From contig JAYVSL010000034.1 of assembly GCA_043775355.1 (NCBI GenBank), forward strand, positions 1-64,000: 64,000 nt of DNA, read 5' to 3'. Position numbers and translations under genes: made by a program. Under the pieces are notes generated by a model. It made no database searches and had not been told where the DNA came from. It saw only the letters and a program-made list of their open reading frames with translations. Origin of the DNA: BOG-1363 sp043775355 (GTDB lineage: Bacteria > Planctomycetota > UBA11346). Shown here in pieces: positions 47,628 through 56,272 of the stretch (position 1 is its first letter; the number at the start of each line of letters is the position of its first letter).

Positions 47628-47833
47628 GTTGGGGAAGTGTGGGAATTGCCGCGGTGACGCTAGCCCCACTGAATGATCACCAGATGTAGCCGATCCCCAC
47701 CGCCGCCGTGGCCAAACCATTCGCTTCGCGCGCATCTTCTATGCTGGCGCTGGCTGCCTGAATTTGACCAGTTGCCAGCGACGTACTGGCGACTTGGTCA
47801 TCTGCTCTCAACTCGCCCCGCAAGGGGCCGCAT
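47628..47833. other. Non-coding stretch upstream of exonuclease gene
   Basis: No convincing gene. It contains the promoter region of the exonuclease gene and the left flank of a REP-like element; nothing else recognised. Confidence 0.5.
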
Positions 47834-47990
47834 GAAAATAGCCCGGTACTTTAGTGCCGGGGATCATGTGATCCTCTATTGCGAGAATAGTCCTGGAAGG
47901 ACGGCTGAAGTGGGCTGTGTTTCAGTCGTCCTTCCAGGACTGCCGCTTAGATTGACTCGTTTCCCGGTACTGAAGTACCGGGCTATTTTC
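47834..47990. repeat. Nested palindromic REP/BIME-like element
   Basis: Outer inverted repeats of 17 bases (47834-47850 and 47974-47990, GAAAATAGCCCGGTACT and partner) enclose: hairpin CCCGGTACT/AGTGCCGGG (47842-47861), palindrome GGATCATGTGATCC (47861-47874), a 21-bp stem (47889-47909 and 47921-47941, one mismatch) with an 11-base loop, and hairpin CCCGGTACTGAAGTACCGGG (47963-47982). No transposase is inside. It looks like a REP/BIME or MITE-type mobile repeat, possibly moved by a RAYT elsewhere. Confidence 0.8.
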
Positions 47991-48188
47991 GCGTCGTCCC
48001 GCTGGGACGAACAAAAACGTCAAAGCACCAAGTACAGAAAATGTGTCTACTGAGCTGGCGGGTGGAACTTGGCTGCGACGAAGGCGAACGATCCGGAATT
48101 TAAGCGCCGCAAGGTAATCACAGCCGCCGTTGCGCTGCTTCACTGGCTCTTCACCATCGCGCGCCATGCTGGACGTGAGACCGACGAT

Positions 48189-48626
48189 ATGACACCCAAC
48201 CCGTATATGCCTTCGACCACTTCTGAAGTGGTTGCCGCCGGGTTGATTCTGCGACGGGATTTTCCAAAAGGTTTCCGCTGGTTGTTACTGCGGGCGACGA
48301 AACATGGCGAATGGGGATTTCCTAAAGGCCATCAAGATGCTGGTGAAAGTGCGATACAAACCGCGCTGCGTGAATGCGCCGAAGAATGTGGTATCGCTTT
48401 GTTGGCGATTGAGGGCAAGCCTTTGGAGGCGACGTATCGTCTGCCGAATGGTCGCTCCAAATCGGTGATTTATTATCCCGCTGTGACCGAACAGACGACG
48501 GTCGAATTATCGTCTGAGCATAGCGAATGCGCGTGGTTGAATGCGCGAGAGGTCATTGATTGCTTGCCACACGCTAATCTGGTCCTGCTTTTTCGCGCGT
48601 ATTTGCACGCACTTGATAAAGGTTGA
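48189..48626 (+). CDS. NUDIX hydrolase (diadenosine tetraphosphatase-like)
   Basis: Started at 48189 (MTPNPYMPSTTSEVVAAG), 145 residues. The NUDIX box GHQDAGES...ALRECAEECGI (about residues 47-69, GX5EX7REUXEEXGU) is intact. The strand layout resembles bis(5'-nucleosyl)-tetraphosphatases. Another in-frame start exists upstream at 48069. It precedes the unknown 281-residue gene by six bases. Confidence 0.9.
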   Translation: MTPNPYMPSTTSEVVAAGLILRRDFPKGFRWLLLRATKHGEWGFPKGHQDAGESAIQTALRECAEECGIALLAIEGKPLEATYRLPNGRSKSVIYYPAVTEQTTVELSSEHSECAWLNAREVIDCLPHANLVLLFRAYLHALDKG

Positions 48627-48632
48627 AACGAT

Positions 48633-49478
48633 ATGGTCAGTCTGCTGTTTTACGAATCCGCTCAGGATTTTCCGGCCACCTCATTTGACGACATTGCGGG
48701 TGCGCTAGTCGGTCAGCCTGGGGTCGAACTTTCAGGAAATGACACCTATCTTTCTGGTCGTTGGCACGACACGGAAACCGGCGCCACGTGCCAAATCGAT
48801 GTTGGGCATCCACCGATTGAGCAAGACCACATGCATCCGCCAAGGGCCTACGATGGTTGGCGCGAAGTCGGATTATCGGTGAATATTCCGCTCGCTGGGC
48901 CGCATTGGTTGTGCGTCGAAGCGCTGCAGTGGATTGAGCATTTACTCCGCCGTCTGCCGACGCTGCGCACGCTCGACACCGAAGACACGCGCCAAGATCA
49001 GGGCGAGGGCCCTGGCGGTTGGAGTCGCCCACGTGCGTTGGCCAACTGGGAAAAGTTGCACCACGTTCAGCATGAAGGCCGCACCGATCTGTGGCGCATG
49101 GCCCGTCTGTCGAGCGTGTGTTTGTGGCGATACCGCCGCGAGCGAGCGATGGGACGATCGGCGATCACCGATCTGACCTGGCCCGATGCCTTGGTGTTGC
49201 TCGATCAAGACGCACGTTGCGCTCGAAGCGCGGTGCTGTGGCGCGATCCGACGCTGCCCATGGCCTTGCCCCCGGTTGAGCTGGTGGTGATTCCGCGCGG
49301 CAACGGCAGTGGCGTGATTGAGGCCGGACTGTTGTCGGCGCTGGGTGGCGATCCGCTGCCTTTTGCGCAAGCCCAACGGTTGCTGCCGAATGAGAAAACC
49401 GCGCATTTATACGCTCAAACACCGCTGATTGCAGCGGCCCGCTACAAGGCGTTGGGAGACTTTGACTGGAGCGATTGA
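48633..49478 (+). CDS. Hypothetical protein (281 aa)
   Basis: A 281-residue cytoplasmic protein with no signal, starting MVSLLFYESAQDFPATSFDD. The first 100 residues look alpha/beta with Trp-rich 'VGLSVNIPLAGPHWLCVEALQWIEHLLRR'. The middle is basic (RMARLSSVCLWRYRRERAMGR). The C-terminus 'VVIPRGNGSGVIEAGLLSALGG' is a well-ordered beta region. No family recognised. It is in an apparent operon with the NUDIX gene. Confidence 0.6.
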   Translation: MVSLLFYESAQDFPATSFDDIAGALVGQPGVELSGNDTYLSGRWHDTETGATCQIDVGHPPIEQDHMHPPRAYDGWREVGLSVNIPLAGPHWLCVEALQWIEHLLRRLPTLRTLDTEDTRQDQGEGPGGWSRPRALANWEKLHHVQHEGRTDLWRMARLSSVCLWRYRRERAMGRSAITDLTWPDALVLLDQDARCARSAVLWRDPTLPMALPPVELVVIPRGNGSGVIEAGLLSALGGDPLPFAQAQRLLPNEKTAHLYAQTPLIAAARYKALGDFDWSD

Positions 49479-49660
49479 AGCGGACGTGAGGCGCGAGCAG
49501 CGACGACGACGCAACTGAAACGTCCGTCAGCTCAAAAAACAATTCACGATCGCGGGTCTTTTGCCGCATCTTTTCCCGATACCGCAAACCGCACACTGTC
49601 CGCTGAGCCTTCGGCGACAGGCTTGCAAGACCTCCGTATCGCTTCGACAGTGCGCCCACA

Positions 49661-51088
49661 ATGACCGCGACCTTCGTCTGTCCGTACTGCTCCGCCTCGT
49701 ATCCGCGCAAGCCCGTGTTGGTCGGCCGCGCCGTCCGTTGCACCACCTGTAAAAACGCTTTCCGTTTACGCGAAGACGGCATTGCTGATAAAATTGAAAT
49801 GCCGGAAGCCACACCGGCGTCAGCGCCAGCGCAACCGCCAGCGCAACCGCCAGCAGCGCCAATTCAATCGCCAGCGCCGATCATCGCTTCCGTCCCTAAA
49901 GAATCGCGCGAGTCGGTCGCTCCAGCCGCGCTGTCGGCGCCACTGGCACAGCCTGCGCCGCCCAAACCGAAACTGCCTTCGACTGGCTGGGGTTTGGATC
50001 TGGATGTCGATGTTGATCAACCGGCTCATGCCACAGGTCCTGCCGCAGCGAATGCTCCAACGCCACTGCCAATTCGGCAGCCGCCTGCGGCAATCAAATC
50101 ACCCGCAGGCGGCACCTCGTCGGTGCGCAAGTCCGAGCGCATGACCACGCAACAAATGGAAGCTCGCCGAGCGATGGCGGCCACGCTCGCGACCTCAATG
50201 TCGGAAGCATTAAAAAGCGAAGCGGTGAAACGCGAAGTGCAGGTCGAAAAAGCAAAAGTAAAAGCCGAAGGTCAAGTCGGAAAAATTGGTCCGGCGGTAC
50301 TGACGAATCAAGGCGTCGAAGAAGCAAAAAGTCGTCGCACGCTGTGGCTTGGTTTGATCGGCGCACTTATCATTGGGTCAGGTTTATATTGGTTAATATT
50401 CACCAGTTCACCACAACGCGCTGCGCTTGAAGTCTATACTGCTGAAGTCGATTCGGCACGTGTCAGAGCCGGAAAACGCATATCGTCCATTCAAGAACGC
50501 GCTTGGTTGATCGGTTTGCCACCCGCAGACATCGGCGTGCCACCGATGGTCGACATGCGCGATGCACGCATTGGCGCAACCCGCACCATCACCTTAACCA
50601 AAGCAAAAGATCTTATCGTTTCCATCAAAGGACTGGTGCCGGTCGAACCCGGCCCGGTTTGGGTTCCGCCAGATCGCCTTGCTGCGGTCGAAGACCTGCG
50701 CCGTCCGGAACAAAAAGAGTCCACCTTCATCGCTGCCGTGCTGAAAAAAGAAAAGAAAGCGGTCAGCCATCCCGCGCTATTGGAAGCACTGGTGAAAACC
50801 GGCATGAGCGAAGAAGACGCCCGTATCGTTGATCTATTTCTGCGTGGTCACACCGATGCGAACGGCGGCAACACGATCGCTAAGCGTTGGCTCGACGGCG
50901 ACGTTCCTAACACCCTGCAAATCACGCGCTTTATCGGAACCCGTGGTTCACTGCTCTTAGCTCGCGGAGCAACCTTCAAGACACAAGATGTTGAATACGA
51001 AGGCCGCATCGCACGTTTCGTCAGTCCGGGTTGGCCGTCAGAATGGAAAGTGCTGACTATCGATACGAAGCTGAAGCCAAGGTTCTAA
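49661..51088 (+). CDS. Zinc-ribbon, Pro/Ala-rich membrane protein
   Basis: A 475-residue protein. Residues 6-35 form a zinc ribbon (CPYCSASY...RCTTCKNAF, MJ0042-like). Residues 50-150 are Pro/Ala-rich. Residues 225-245 hold a membrane helix (LGLIGALIIGSGLYWLIF). The rest is a soluble domain with coiled-coil-like and beta segments. Zinc ribbon plus Pro-rich linker plus single helix is common in PVC-type genomes. Role unknown. Confidence 0.65.
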   Translation: MTATFVCPYCSASYPRKPVLVGRAVRCTTCKNAFRLREDGIADKIEMPEATPASAPAQPPAQPPAAPIQSPAPIIASVPKESRESVAPAALSAPLAQPAPPKPKLPSTGWGLDLDVDVDQPAHATGPAAANAPTPLPIRQPPAAIKSPAGGTSSVRKSERMTTQQMEARRAMAATLATSMSEALKSEAVKREVQVEKAKVKAEGQVGKIGPAVLTNQGVEEAKSRRTLWLGLIGALIIGSGLYWLIFTSSPQRAALEVYTAEVDSARVRAGKRISSIQERAWLIGLPPADIGVPPMVDMRDARIGATRTITLTKAKDLIVSIKGLVPVEPGPVWVPPDRLAAVEDLRRPEQKESTFIAAVLKKEKKAVSHPALLEALVKTGMSEEDARIVDLFLRGHTDANGGNTIAKRWLDGDVPNTLQITRFIGTRGSLLLARGATFKTQDVEYEGRIARFVSPGWPSEWKVLTIDTKLKPRF

Positions 51089-51315
51089 AGCTCCTATTTT
51101 CACGAAGTACGCCCTTTGCGGTAAAATGGTTTTAACTGCGTTTTCAAGGATTATACCGCTAAGCCGCAAAGAACGCTCAGGACTTCAATCAAAAAAAATC
51201 GGTTTGGTGTAACCCTTTATTTTAAATGAATCCGAATTCTTTGCTTTTCCTTTGCGTCTTCGCGTCTGTGTTGTGGAAGTTTGCCACCCTACTCAACGCC
51301 GTTTCCTTTAGCCTG
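51089..51315. other. Intergenic region, nothing recognised
   Basis: About 227 bases between the zinc-ribbon gene and a palindromic repeat, A/T-richer than its surroundings. No gene, tRNA or clear terminator seen. Confidence 0.5.
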
Positions 51316-51508
51316 CGAGAGGGCCAACGGCCCGCTTTACGATAGCCCAGGGCAACGCCCTGGGACCGATCGCCATCCACAGATAAGCCCTGTAAGGGCG
51401 GCCCAATCGCCTCATTTTGGCCGCCCCTTCAGGGCTCAAGACTTCACTCGCCACCGAGACCCAGGGCGTTGCCCTGGGCTGGTATGGACCGGGCCGTTGG
51501 CCCTCTCG
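51316..51508. repeat. Nested three-layer inverted repeat
   Basis: Outer arms of 19 bases (51316-51334 and 51490-51508), middle arms of 21 bases (51344-51364 and 51460-51480, each itself a palindrome of CCCAGGGC type) and inner arms of 18 bases with two mismatches (51386-51403 and 51419-51436). All have GC-rich cores. It lies between a membrane-protein gene and htpG. It has the look of a REP-type mobile repeat; no coding capacity. Confidence 0.8.
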
Positions 51509-51539
51509 ATTTTGCAAAAGAAAAGGCGTTGACCCTGCT

Positions 51540-53486
51540 TTAGCCTTTTGCCGCCTGCACCATGGGGCCAGCGACTGCGGTTGCCAAAAGTTCTTGTACG
51601 CGTTTGGCAAAACCAGCGGCGTCGTCGAGTTTGGTTCCTTCCGCTAAGATCGCCTGATCACGCAGCACGGCGATGTAACCACCAAGCTTGGCGTTGCTCG
51701 CGTCGGCGTGGTGCAGCGCTTGCAATCGTTCGACCAGCGGATGACTGGCGTTGAGTTCTAACGCGCGTTTGCGCGATGGGACGGCTTGGCCCATGCGTCG
51801 CATCATTTCTTCCATCTGCGCTGGCATGCCGCTATCTTCTTCGACCAAACAGCACGGACTATCGGTCAAACGGCTGGTAAGACGCACGTCGCCAACGCCT
51901 TCACCAAGCGCGGTTTTGCAGAAGCCGATAAATCCTTCGTAGGATTTCGATTTTTCCGCGAGCGCTTTCTTGTCGTCTTCGCTGGCCAAATCGGCAGCGC
52001 CATTGGCGACATTTACCAACGGACGCTTGTCGAACTCAGTCAAATGCGACACCACCCATTCATCAACTGGTTCGGCGAAGAACAACACTTCCCAGCCTTT
52101 TTTGACAAACGCTTCCAAGTGCGGACTGGACTTTGCTGCTTCCAACGAACTGGCGTGCGAGAAGTAAATTTTCTCTTGGCCAGCAGGCATGCGCCGAACG
52201 TAGTCTTCAAGACCAGTAATGTCCGTCCGCGTTTCACCTTCGGCTGGCTTGCCCGTGGTCCAGGTCGAACGATAGCGCGCCAAGCGTGCCAAACGATCTT
52301 TGTTGTCTTGGTCGATGACTAATCCTTCGCGCAGCACTTGGCCGAAGGTGGTGTCGATCGCGGTGAAAGCCGCCTTTTCTTTGTCGTCATTCGATGAGGC
52401 TAACTTCAACAAGTGATCCAGAATCTTTTTCACCAGCTGCTTGCGCAGTTTGGTAACGGTATCTTGCTGCTGTAAAATTTCTCGACTGACGTTCAGCGGC
52501 AGGTCATCGCTATCAACGATACCACGGACAAAACGCAGGTATTCTGGCAGCAGATCTTTGCAGTCGTCCATCACGAAGACGCGACGAACATACAAATGCA
52601 AACCTTTGCGATCGCGGTCAAAAAGATCCATCGGGCGTTGGCCCGGCACAAACAACAACGCGGTGAAGGACATCGTGCCTTCAACCGTGAAGTGCAAACG
52701 CGTGGCTGGTTCATCCCACATGCGACACGCGGACTTATAGAACGCGTTGTACTGCTCGTCAGTGATGTCGTCTTTCGGGCGCGTCCACAGCGGCTGACCG
52801 GCATTGACTTGCTCTTGCTCGGCTTTCACGCCTTTTTTCTGGTCTTCTTCGCTGACATACTTGGGCAACTTGATCGGATACGTCACATAGTCGCTGTACT
52901 TCTTGATCAATTCGCGCAGACGCCAGTTCTCAGCAAAATCTTTCGCGTCGTCTTTTAAATGCAGGGTGACGCTGGTGCCACGTTGAGCGCGCGAAATGGT
53001 TTCCGTGCTGAAGTTGCCATCGCCTGCGCTTTCCCAGCGCACGCCGGCGTCACTCGACGCTGAAGCAGAACGACTTTCCACCACCACTTTGTCAGCGACC
53101 ATGAAAGAGGCGTAGAAACCAACGCCAAACTGGCCAATCAAATTCGAATCCTTCGCCTGATCATTGCCGAGTTTTTGCAGGAAGGCTTTGGTGCCGGACT
53201 TGGCAATCGTTCCCAAGTGCTCGATGGCCTCAGCTTCGGTCAGGCCGACGCCGTTGTCGCTGATGGTCAGGGTTTTGGCTTCCGCATCAGCGGTGATTTC
53301 TACGCGCAGATCGCTGTCACCAGCCGATAACTCTGGCTTGGTCAGTGAGAGAAAGCGCAGCTTATCGCACGCATCCGAAGCGTTCGAAATCAGCTCACGC
53401 AGAAAGATGTCCCGCTCCGAATAGAGGCTGTGGATCATCAATTGCAGAAGTTGGGTGACTTCGGTTTGGAAGACGTGCTGAGTCAT
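51540..53486 (-). CDS. htpG: Chaperone HtpG (Hsp90)
   Basis: The 648-residue protein matches bacterial HtpG from end to end: 'MTQHVFQTEVTQLLQLMIHS', 'LISNASDACDKLRF', the ATP-lid motifs 'DNGVGLTEAEAIEHLGTIAKSG' and 'GQFGVGFYASFMVADK', and the middle domain 'RFVRGIVDSDDLPLNVSREILQQ'. It folds client proteins with ATP. It is monocistronic here. No CIRCE element was noticed in the 240-base upstream gap. Confidence 0.97.
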   Translation of the reverse strand: MTQHVFQTEVTQLLQLMIHSLYSERDIFLRELISNASDACDKLRFLSLTKPELSAGDSDLRVEITADAEAKTLTISDNGVGLTEAEAIEHLGTIAKSGTKAFLQKLGNDQAKDSNLIGQFGVGFYASFMVADKVVVESRSASASSDAGVRWESAGDGNFSTETISRAQRGTSVTLHLKDDAKDFAENWRLRELIKKYSDYVTYPIKLPKYVSEEDQKKGVKAEQEQVNAGQPLWTRPKDDITDEQYNAFYKSACRMWDEPATRLHFTVEGTMSFTALLFVPGQRPMDLFDRDRKGLHLYVRRVFVMDDCKDLLPEYLRFVRGIVDSDDLPLNVSREILQQQDTVTKLRKQLVKKILDHLLKLASSNDDKEKAAFTAIDTTFGQVLREGLVIDQDNKDRLARLARYRSTWTTGKPAEGETRTDITGLEDYVRRMPAGQEKIYFSHASSLEAAKSSPHLEAFVKKGWEVLFFAEPVDEWVVSHLTEFDKRPLVNVANGAADLASEDDKKALAEKSKSYEGFIGFCKTALGEGVGDVRLTSRLTDSPCCLVEEDSGMPAQMEEMMRRMGQAVPSRKRALELNASHPLVERLQALHHADASNAKLGGYIAVLRDQAILAEGTKLDDAAGFAKRVQELLATAVAGPMVQAAKG

Positions 53487-53726
53487 GAGTGGTCTCGCTT
53501 TGGTCAGTTTGGCTGGTTAGGACGGCACTAGTGCAACTGGGATGCCAGAGCTGTCAGCCCGGATTGGGTCAGGAAGACCCGAATTATGAGCTGTTTGGCA
53601 AACCAACGACGCGACCAGGAGCGCTCGATCCCCATAAAAAGGGACCGCCGACTTCTCACGGTCCTCTCATAATGCGTTGATAGAAAGGCCATGGTGTGAC
53701 CAACCAACCACGAAAGGATCCTACTC
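53487..53726. other. Divergent promoter region of htpG and PepSY-like gene
   Basis: About 240 bases, no gene. It includes AAAGGA ahead of the PepSY-like gene at 53712-53717. No inverted repeat typical of heat-shock control was seen. Confidence 0.5.
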
Positions 53727-54068
53727 ATGCAGATATCCCACCTCGCCTTCATCGGCTGCCTTGCCCTCTCGCCCGCGCTCTGGTGCGAAGACGAAGGCAA
53801 AGCGATCACCCTCGACCAATTGCCCGCTGCGGTCAAAGAGGCGGTCATCAAACAAGTCGCCAATGCCAAGATCAAAGAAATCGAAGAAGAGACCAAGGAC
53901 GGCAAAACCGTTTATGAAGTCACTTTTGGCGACACCGAGGTCACTTTTGATGCGGCTGGCAAAGTGCTGAAATCTAAAGTTGAGAAAGAGGATGACGAGG
54001 ACGACGATCAAGATGAAGATAAAGACGAGAAGAAAGAACATGGCCATAAGGACCATAAAGGAAAGTAA
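53727..54068 (+). CDS. PepSY-like periplasmic protein with acidic tail
   Basis: A 113-residue protein with a short signal-like start (MQISHLAFIGCLALSPALWC). Residues 28-75 ('ITLDQLPAAVKEAVIKQVANAKIKEIEEETKDGKTVYEVTF', in parts) form a PepSY-like helix-strand unit, and the last 35 residues are very rich in Asp/Glu/Lys/His. It is followed by a response regulator and kinase. Such PepSY proteins are often encoded beside OmpR-type systems and may modulate the sensor or bind metal. Confidence 0.75.
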   Translation: MQISHLAFIGCLALSPALWCEDEGKAITLDQLPAAVKEAVIKQVANAKIKEIEEETKDGKTVYEVTFGDTEVTFDAAGKVLKSKVEKEDDEDDDQDEDKDEKKEHGHKDHKGK

Positions 54069-54083
54069 TGTGACCATCGCTGA

Positions 54084-54123
54084 CGACCGTCCGTTACACG
54101 TGTATGAACGACACGGACGGTCG
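54084..54123 (+). terminator. Hairpin after PepSY-like gene
   Basis: Stem CGACCGTCCGT / ACGGACGGTCG (11 bp perfect), 18-base loop, no T run. It may attenuate transcription into the regulator gene or stabilise the mRNA end. Confidence 0.5.
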
Positions 54124-54140
54124 CCTGCATCTGACAAACC

Positions 54141-54821
54141 ATGCGCATATTGTTGATCGAAGATTATCTTCCCTTGCGTCGCAGTCTGGAACAAGGCTTG
54201 CGCGAGGCGGGATTTGCGGTGGATGCCAGTGGCGACGGCGAGGAAGGCTTATGGTACGCCACGACGAACCCATATGACGCTATTATTCTTGATCTCATGT
54301 TACCCAAAATCGATGGGCTGATGCTACTCAAACGCCTTCGTGCGGGCGGTAATCTGACGCAAGTGTTAATTTTAACCGCACGTGACAGCGTGGAAGACCG
54401 CGTCCACGGCTTAGATGTGGGAGCGGATGATTATCTAGTTAAACCATTTGCCCTCGCCGAACTCTTTGCGCGTTTGCGCGTTTTAGTCCGGCGTGGATAT
54501 ACACGCAGCGAAACCGTTCTGCACATCGGCCCACTCTCTATCAACACCGCTGCGCGTCGAGTCACCATCGGTGACAACGTCATAACGCTGACCGCCCGCG
54601 AATATACACTCCTGGAACTCCTCGCTCGCCGCACCGGTGAATTGGTAACGCGCAATGACATCGTCGAACATTGTTACGATTTCGCTGCTGAATCCGCCAG
54701 TAACGTCATCGATGTCTATATCGGTTATTTGCGCAAGAAGCTTGAAGCTGCGGGACAACCGCGCCTTATTCATACGCGACGTGGGCAAGGCTATCTCTTG
54801 GCTTCTGAGCCAGAGCCATGA
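54141..54821 (+). CDS. OmpR/PhoB-family response regulator
   Basis: 226 residues: receiver domain with acidic pocket Glu7/Asp8 (IEDY), phosphoacceptor Asp51 (LDLMLP), Lys101 (VKPF), then a winged-helix effector (LTAREYTLLELLARRTGE; VIDVYIGYLRKKL). Its stop region overlaps the kinase start by four bases. Together they form a two-component system, most likely reading an envelope signal together with the PepSY-like protein. Confidence 0.93.
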   Translation: MRILLIEDYLPLRRSLEQGLREAGFAVDASGDGEEGLWYATTNPYDAIILDLMLPKIDGLMLLKRLRAGGNLTQVLILTARDSVEDRVHGLDVGADDYLVKPFALAELFARLRVLVRRGYTRSETVLHIGPLSINTAARRVTIGDNVITLTAREYTLLELLARRTGELVTRNDIVEHCYDFAAESASNVIDVYIGYLRKKLEAAGQPRLIHTRRGQGYLLASEPEP

Positions 54822-56230
54822 TGCGATCACTGCGATCTCAATTACTGGTCGGAGCCAGCCTCGCTGCCTGCATGGTTTTATTGGGGTCGTCGTTACTCAC
54901 CTGGACGCTGATCTCTTCTGCACTAAATGATGAATTTGATGTCACCGTGTTGGCGCAATCTCGTGCCGTAGCGGGATTGGCGACCCGCGACGGCAAACGC
55001 TTACGCATCGTATATGATGCACAATTACTCCCTGAATATAGCCGTTTAGAAAAACCAGATGCTTTCTGTTTCCGCGATCGACATGGTGCCGTCATTCTGC
55101 GCTCGCCGGGACTGATGGGAGAAGATTTACCCCAAGGAATTGGCACTCGGCAAAATCCCATGTTGGTAGACATTCGTCTCCCCGATGGACGACCGGCACG
55201 TGCCGCCATATTTTCGTTCACTCCACGACCAGCAGATGAAGACATCGTCACTCCTGCTGAAGGCCATGCACTTATGGTCGCCGTCGCACGGGACACCGTT
55301 GAACGCGATCATCGTCTCACGGTTTTAGGATGGATCCTTTTCACCACGATGCTGCTCGGAACGTTGGCGGCATTTATCATTATGTGGTGGCTCTCCGGGC
55401 GTTTACTGCGGCCTGTGCAGGCACTGGCTAGCCGCATTGGCGAGATCAGGCCTCAACAATTATCCGAGCGGTTCTGCGATCTCCAGGTGCCACGCGAATT
55501 GACGCCAGTCATCGCTCGACTGAATGATTTGCTCGCGCGCTTGGAAGAAGCCTTCGCACGTGAACGTGCTTTCACCGCTGACGCTGCACATGAACTCAGA
55601 ACACCATTAGCCGGTCTACGCACCGCTCTTGAAGTGGCGGTGTCGCGCGATCGTTCCGCCACGGAATATCGCAATGTGCTGATGGATGGTCTGGAAATAA
55701 GCGGCCATCTCCAAGTACTGATCGACAATCTGCTTGCCATGGCACGCGTCGAAGCCGGTCACGTACGCGTCGAACGTGAACCGACTGATATTGCGGCGTT
55801 CATTCGGAATGTTTGGGGAAATCACGCCAAGGCGGCTCACGAGCGCCAACTACATAACGAATTTTCTGATGAAAAAACTGGCGTCGTTGCCATTGATCGC
55901 GCAAAACTTCGCTTAGTGCTGACAAATGTATTCGACAATGCCGTATCCTACACGGATGTCGGCGGCGATCTCAGTATAGCTACCCGAATTTTCGGCCAAC
56001 GACTGAGCATCTTCATCAGCAATAGCGGTTGCACGTTATCCAGCGACGCCAGCGCCAAGGTGTTTGATCGTTTTTGGCGCGGCGATTCTGCACATAGCGC
56101 TGTTGGAACTCATTGTGGTTTAGGCTTGGCCCTGTGCCGCTCATTGATGTCGCTCCAAGAAGGATCCATCAGCGCTACGATTCATGACGAGCGCTTCACC
56201 ATTACGATCGATCTGCCTATTCACGGATAA
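54818..56230 (+). CDS. Sensor histidine kinase
   Basis: The 470-residue kinase has two membrane helices (about 9-35 and 168-192) flanking a periplasmic domain of about 130 residues, a HAMP region, and an HisKA box ADAAHELRTPLAGLR with His258. The ATPase part has an N-box 'LTNVFDNAVSY' and a 'GLGLALCRSL' G-box. It is translationally coupled to the response regulator. Confidence 0.93.
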   Translation: MMRSLRSQLLVGASLAACMVLLGSSLLTWTLISSALNDEFDVTVLAQSRAVAGLATRDGKRLRIVYDAQLLPEYSRLEKPDAFCFRDRHGAVILRSPGLMGEDLPQGIGTRQNPMLVDIRLPDGRPARAAIFSFTPRPADEDIVTPAEGHALMVAVARDTVERDHRLTVLGWILFTTMLLGTLAAFIIMWWLSGRLLRPVQALASRIGEIRPQQLSERFCDLQVPRELTPVIARLNDLLARLEEAFARERAFTADAAHELRTPLAGLRTALEVAVSRDRSATEYRNVLMDGLEISGHLQVLIDNLLAMARVEAGHVRVEREPTDIAAFIRNVWGNHAKAAHERQLHNEFSDEKTGVVAIDRAKLRLVLTNVFDNAVSYTDVGGDLSIATRIFGQRLSIFISNSGCTLSSDASAKVFDRFWRGDSAHSAVGTHCGLGLALCRSLMSLQEGSISATIHDERFTITIDLPIHG

Positions 56231-56272
56231 AACGCCGCTTGGTCTGCTACGCAAAAGACCATGCTGCGCGCC

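Noticed and set aside
46902..47657. Plus-strand frame of 251 aa antisense to the PolB-type exonuclease
   Set aside because: Exonuclease motifs on the minus strand are intact; the plus frame has His/Arg-rich shadow composition.
47834..51508. CRISPR array or insertion sequence suspected from the repeats
   Set aside because: Repeats are inverted and nested, without regular spacers, cas genes, transposase or target duplications.
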